From Nitrospirota bacterium (lineage in GTDB: Bacteria > Nitrospirota > RBG-16-64-22 > JACRHK01): DNA of 6,232 bases. The stretch covers positions 1 to 6,232 of the forward strand of contig JACRHK010000045.1 of the NCBI GenBank assembly GCA_016217625.1. The letters run 5' to 3'. Position numbers and translations under genes: made by a program. This document shows, in pieces, positions 5,064 to 6,232 of this stretch; position 1 is the stretch's first letter, and every line of letters starts with the position of its first letter. Under the pieces are notes generated by a model. It ran no database searches and was not told the origin of the DNA. It was given only the letters and a program-made list of their open reading frames with translations.

Positions 5064-5723
5064 ATGCGTTTGGGCCTCCTGGGAGGGACGTTCAACCCCA
5101 TCCACTACGGCCACCTCCGCGCGGCCGAGGAGGTGCGGGAGCGCCGCGCCCTGGACCGCGTCCTGTTCGTCCCTGCCGCGCTTCCCCCCCATCGGGACGA
5201 GCCCGAGATCGCCCCCCGCCACCGCCTGGAGATGACCCGCCTGGCCGTGGACACGAACCCCTTTTTCGAAGCCTCATCCACGGAGATCGCCATGCCCGGC
5301 CCCTCCTACTCCGTCCGCACCGTCCGGGCCCTGCTGGAGGAGCGCCAAGGAGCCGACGAGTTCTTCTTCATCACCGGCACGGACGCCTTCCGGGAGATCA
5401 CCGTCTGGCATCAATGGGAGGTCCTGCTGACCCTGTGTCACTTTGTCGTGGTCACGCGGCCCGGCGCGCCGTTCGCGGCCCTGGCCGGGCTTCCCCTGCT
5501 CCAACGGGTCCCCCCCGAGACGCTGGGGGCGCTCGACAAGGGAGAACAGCACTCCGCGCGCTGTCCGCTGGACGGGGGCAGAGTTCTCTTTCTGGAGGCC
5601 ATCCCCCCTTTTCCCCTCTCTTCCACGGCGATTCGAGAGCGGATCCGAGCGGGTCTGAGCATCAAATACTACTTGCCGGAACCCGTGGAGTCGTATATAA
5701 TTGCACAAGGACTTTACCGGTAA
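5064..5723 (+). CDS. nadD: Nicotinate-nucleotide adenylyltransferase
   Basis: The product is 219 residues, within the usual NadD size. The nucleotidyltransferase signature GGTFNPIHYGH spans 7-17, with the HxGH element at 14-17. VPAALPPHR (36-44) corresponds to the family's PPHK segment, with Arg replacing Lys. SYSVRTV (81-87), ITGTDAF (103-109) and a conserved Trp115 follow, and the C-terminal SSTAIRERI (186-194) is the second nucleotide-binding motif. It ends YYLPEPVESYIIAQGLYR, typical of the family. The enzyme joins ATP and nicotinate mononucleotide into deamido-NAD in NAD synthesis. ATG 5064 is the family start, but its Shine-Dalgarno is poor: a GAGG at 5048-5051, 12 bases away and within array C. 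It is followed by rsfS, a common pairing. Confidence 0.96.
   Translation: MRLGLLGGTFNPIHYGHLRAAEEVRERRALDRVLFVPAALPPHRDEPEIAPRHRLEMTRLAVDTNPFFEASSTEIAMPGPSYSVRTVRALLEERQGADEFFFITGTDAFREITVWHQWEVLLTLCHFVVVTRPGAPFAALAGLPLLQRVPPETLGALDKGEQHSARCPLDGGRVLFLEAIPPFPLSSTAIRERIRAGLSIKYYLPEPVESYIIAQGLYR
5673..5701 (+). promoter_or_regulatory. Probable internal promoter for rsfS within the end of nadD
   Basis: A perfect -10 TATAAT (5696-5701) stands 17 bases after TTGCCG (5673-5678), which matches four of six -35 positions. It overlaps the last codons of nadD. Transcription would start near 5708, just upstream of AAGGAGG (5722-5728), allowing rsfS and the downstream membrane-protein gene to be expressed independently of the proBA-nadD message. 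The -10 falls in codons for conserved Tyr-Ile-Ile, so part of the match could come from coding constraint. Confidence 0.5.
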
Positions 5724-5742
5724 GGAGGGACGGGCGGAAGGA

Positions 5743-6093
5743 TTGTTGACATCCAGGAAGAAGGCGCTCTGTGCGGCCCGGGCAGCCCACGAGAAAAAGG
5801 CCACCGGCCTTCTCGCGCTGGATGTGCAGAAGGTGTCTCTCCTCGCCGATTACTTCCTGATCTGCTCCGGAGCCACGACACGCCAGACCCGTGCCGTCGC
5901 GGAAGCGGTTCAGAAGGCGCTGGCCCAGGAAGGGACGGAACCCTCCCATGTGGAAGGGGCCGTGCCGGGACGGTGGATTCTCCTCGACTACGGCGACCTC
6001 ATCGTCCACATCTTTGACGACGAGACCCGCCGCTACTACGAGCTGGAAAAGCTCTGGGGCGACGCGCGGCGGATCCGGCTTTCCCTGGACTAA
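5743..6093 (+). CDS. rsfS: Ribosomal silencing factor RsfS
   Basis: From TTG 5743 the product is 116 residues, typical of RsfS/DUF143. The helix ALCAARAAHEKKA (8-20) leads into the fold: LALDVQ (24-29), ADYFLICSGATTRQT (35-49), HVEGA (69-73), the signature LDYGDLIVHIF (81-91) and YELEKLW (99-105). RsfS binds L14 of the large subunit and blocks subunit joining when nutrients are short, in keeping with L21, L27 and Obg upstream. No ATG or GTG is available: an in-frame stop at 5698-5700 limits the choice to TTG codons at 5701, 5743 and 5746. 5743 or 5746 gives the family N-terminus. AAGGAGG (5722-5728) overlaps the nadD stop but is 14 bases from 5743; a nearer GGAAGGA (5736-5742) abuts it. The start is uncertain by a codon; identity is secure. 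Confidence 0.93.
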   Translation: MLTSRKKALCAARAAHEKKATGLLALDVQKVSLLADYFLICSGATTRQTRAVAEAVQKALAQEGTEPSHVEGAVPGRWILLDYGDLIVHIFDDETRRYYELEKLWGDARRIRLSLD

Positions 6094-6105
6094 GAGGAGA
6101 GCGAG

Positions 6106-6232
6106 TTGCCTGTTAAGTTGTTCCTTGTCCTCCTGTCCCTCCTCGGTGTCCTGGGAGGTTACCTGTATCTGGAGTACCTGAATCCCGGCGAGGTGGAACT
6201 CTACCTCACCCGGGAGACCGCTTACTCTTTCC
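6106..6232 (+). CDS. Small membrane-anchored protein, possibly LapA/DUF1049-like (5' part)
   Basis: An open frame begins at TTG 6106, 12 bases after the rsfS stop, with GAGGAG (6094-6099) at a 6-base spacing, and runs 42 codons to the window edge. The N-terminus (M)PVKLFLVLLSLLGVLGGY has one Lys followed by a hydrophobic helix (about 5-22). Next come YLEYLNPGEVELYL and TRETAYSF. A single N-terminal membrane helix followed by an N-P-x-x-V-x-L-type strand resembles the LapA/DUF1049 family, which in many Gram-negatives precedes a TPR protein. The match is by pattern only. It is probably co-transcribed with rsfS. The tight spacing, good ribosome-binding site and signal-anchor-like start support a real gene; the family call is tentative. 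Confidence 0.6.
   Translation, partial: MPVKLFLVLLSLLGVLGGYLYLEYLNPGEVELYLTRETAYSF

Overview
The window is a GC-rich (roughly mid-60s % by eye), tightly packed bacterial housekeeping segment. The order is rarA (partial, minus strand), then, divergently on the plus strand, rplU - rpmA - obgE - proB - proA - nadD - rsfS, and the first 42 codons of a small membrane protein that may belong to the LapA/DUF1049 family. This gene order, the Obg without a C-terminal OCT domain and the frequent TTG starts suggest a chromosomal locus of a GC-rich, deep-branching Gram-negative lineage. Methylomirabilota (NC10/Rokubacteria) or a relative of the former Deltaproteobacteria is my best guess. That placement is an inference from style and order, not a search result.

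Layout. Positions 1-576: N-terminal half of the AAA+ ATPase RarA. 577-668: divergent promoter region with a good sigma70-type promoter for rplU. 669-1256: ribosomal proteins L21 and L27, the usual pair upstream of Obg. 1252-1432: a strong hairpin on the rpmA stop codon, a -10-like box and an inverted array of 7-base units. 1433-2506: Obg GTPase. 2499-3623: glutamate 5-kinase, overlapping obgE by 8 bases. 3623-3714: a second inverted heptamer array spanning the proB-proA junction. 3668/3719-4975: glutamyl phosphate reductase. 4976-5063: a third inverted heptamer array. 5064-5723: NadD. 5743-6093: RsfS. 6106-6232: partial membrane protein.

How the genes fit together. L21, L27, Obg and RsfS all serve the large ribosomal subunit: two structural proteins, an assembly GTPase and a silencing factor. 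ProB and ProA carry out the first two steps of proline synthesis. NadD makes the dinucleotide of NAD. The genes are probably co-transcribed in part, with extra promoters before obgE, possibly before proA, and inside the 3' end of nadD.

The unexpected content lies in the spacers. The gaps before obgE, proA and nadD each hold a different heptamer family (TCAGCNN/NNGCTGA; GTCCRNN/NNYGGAC; CGCGCNN/NNGCGCG). All three share one architecture: two head-to-head arms of 7-base units whose 5-base or shorter cores pair exactly in register while the intervening bases differ. Each would fold into a ladder-like hairpin with 7-base periodicity. The same design built from unrelated sequences at three loci within 4 kb is the main item worth following. 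In the proA case the array also contains the only good Shine-Dalgarno and an in-frame ATG. A second oddity is an Asn in place of the conserved catalytic Lys in the first motif of ProB.
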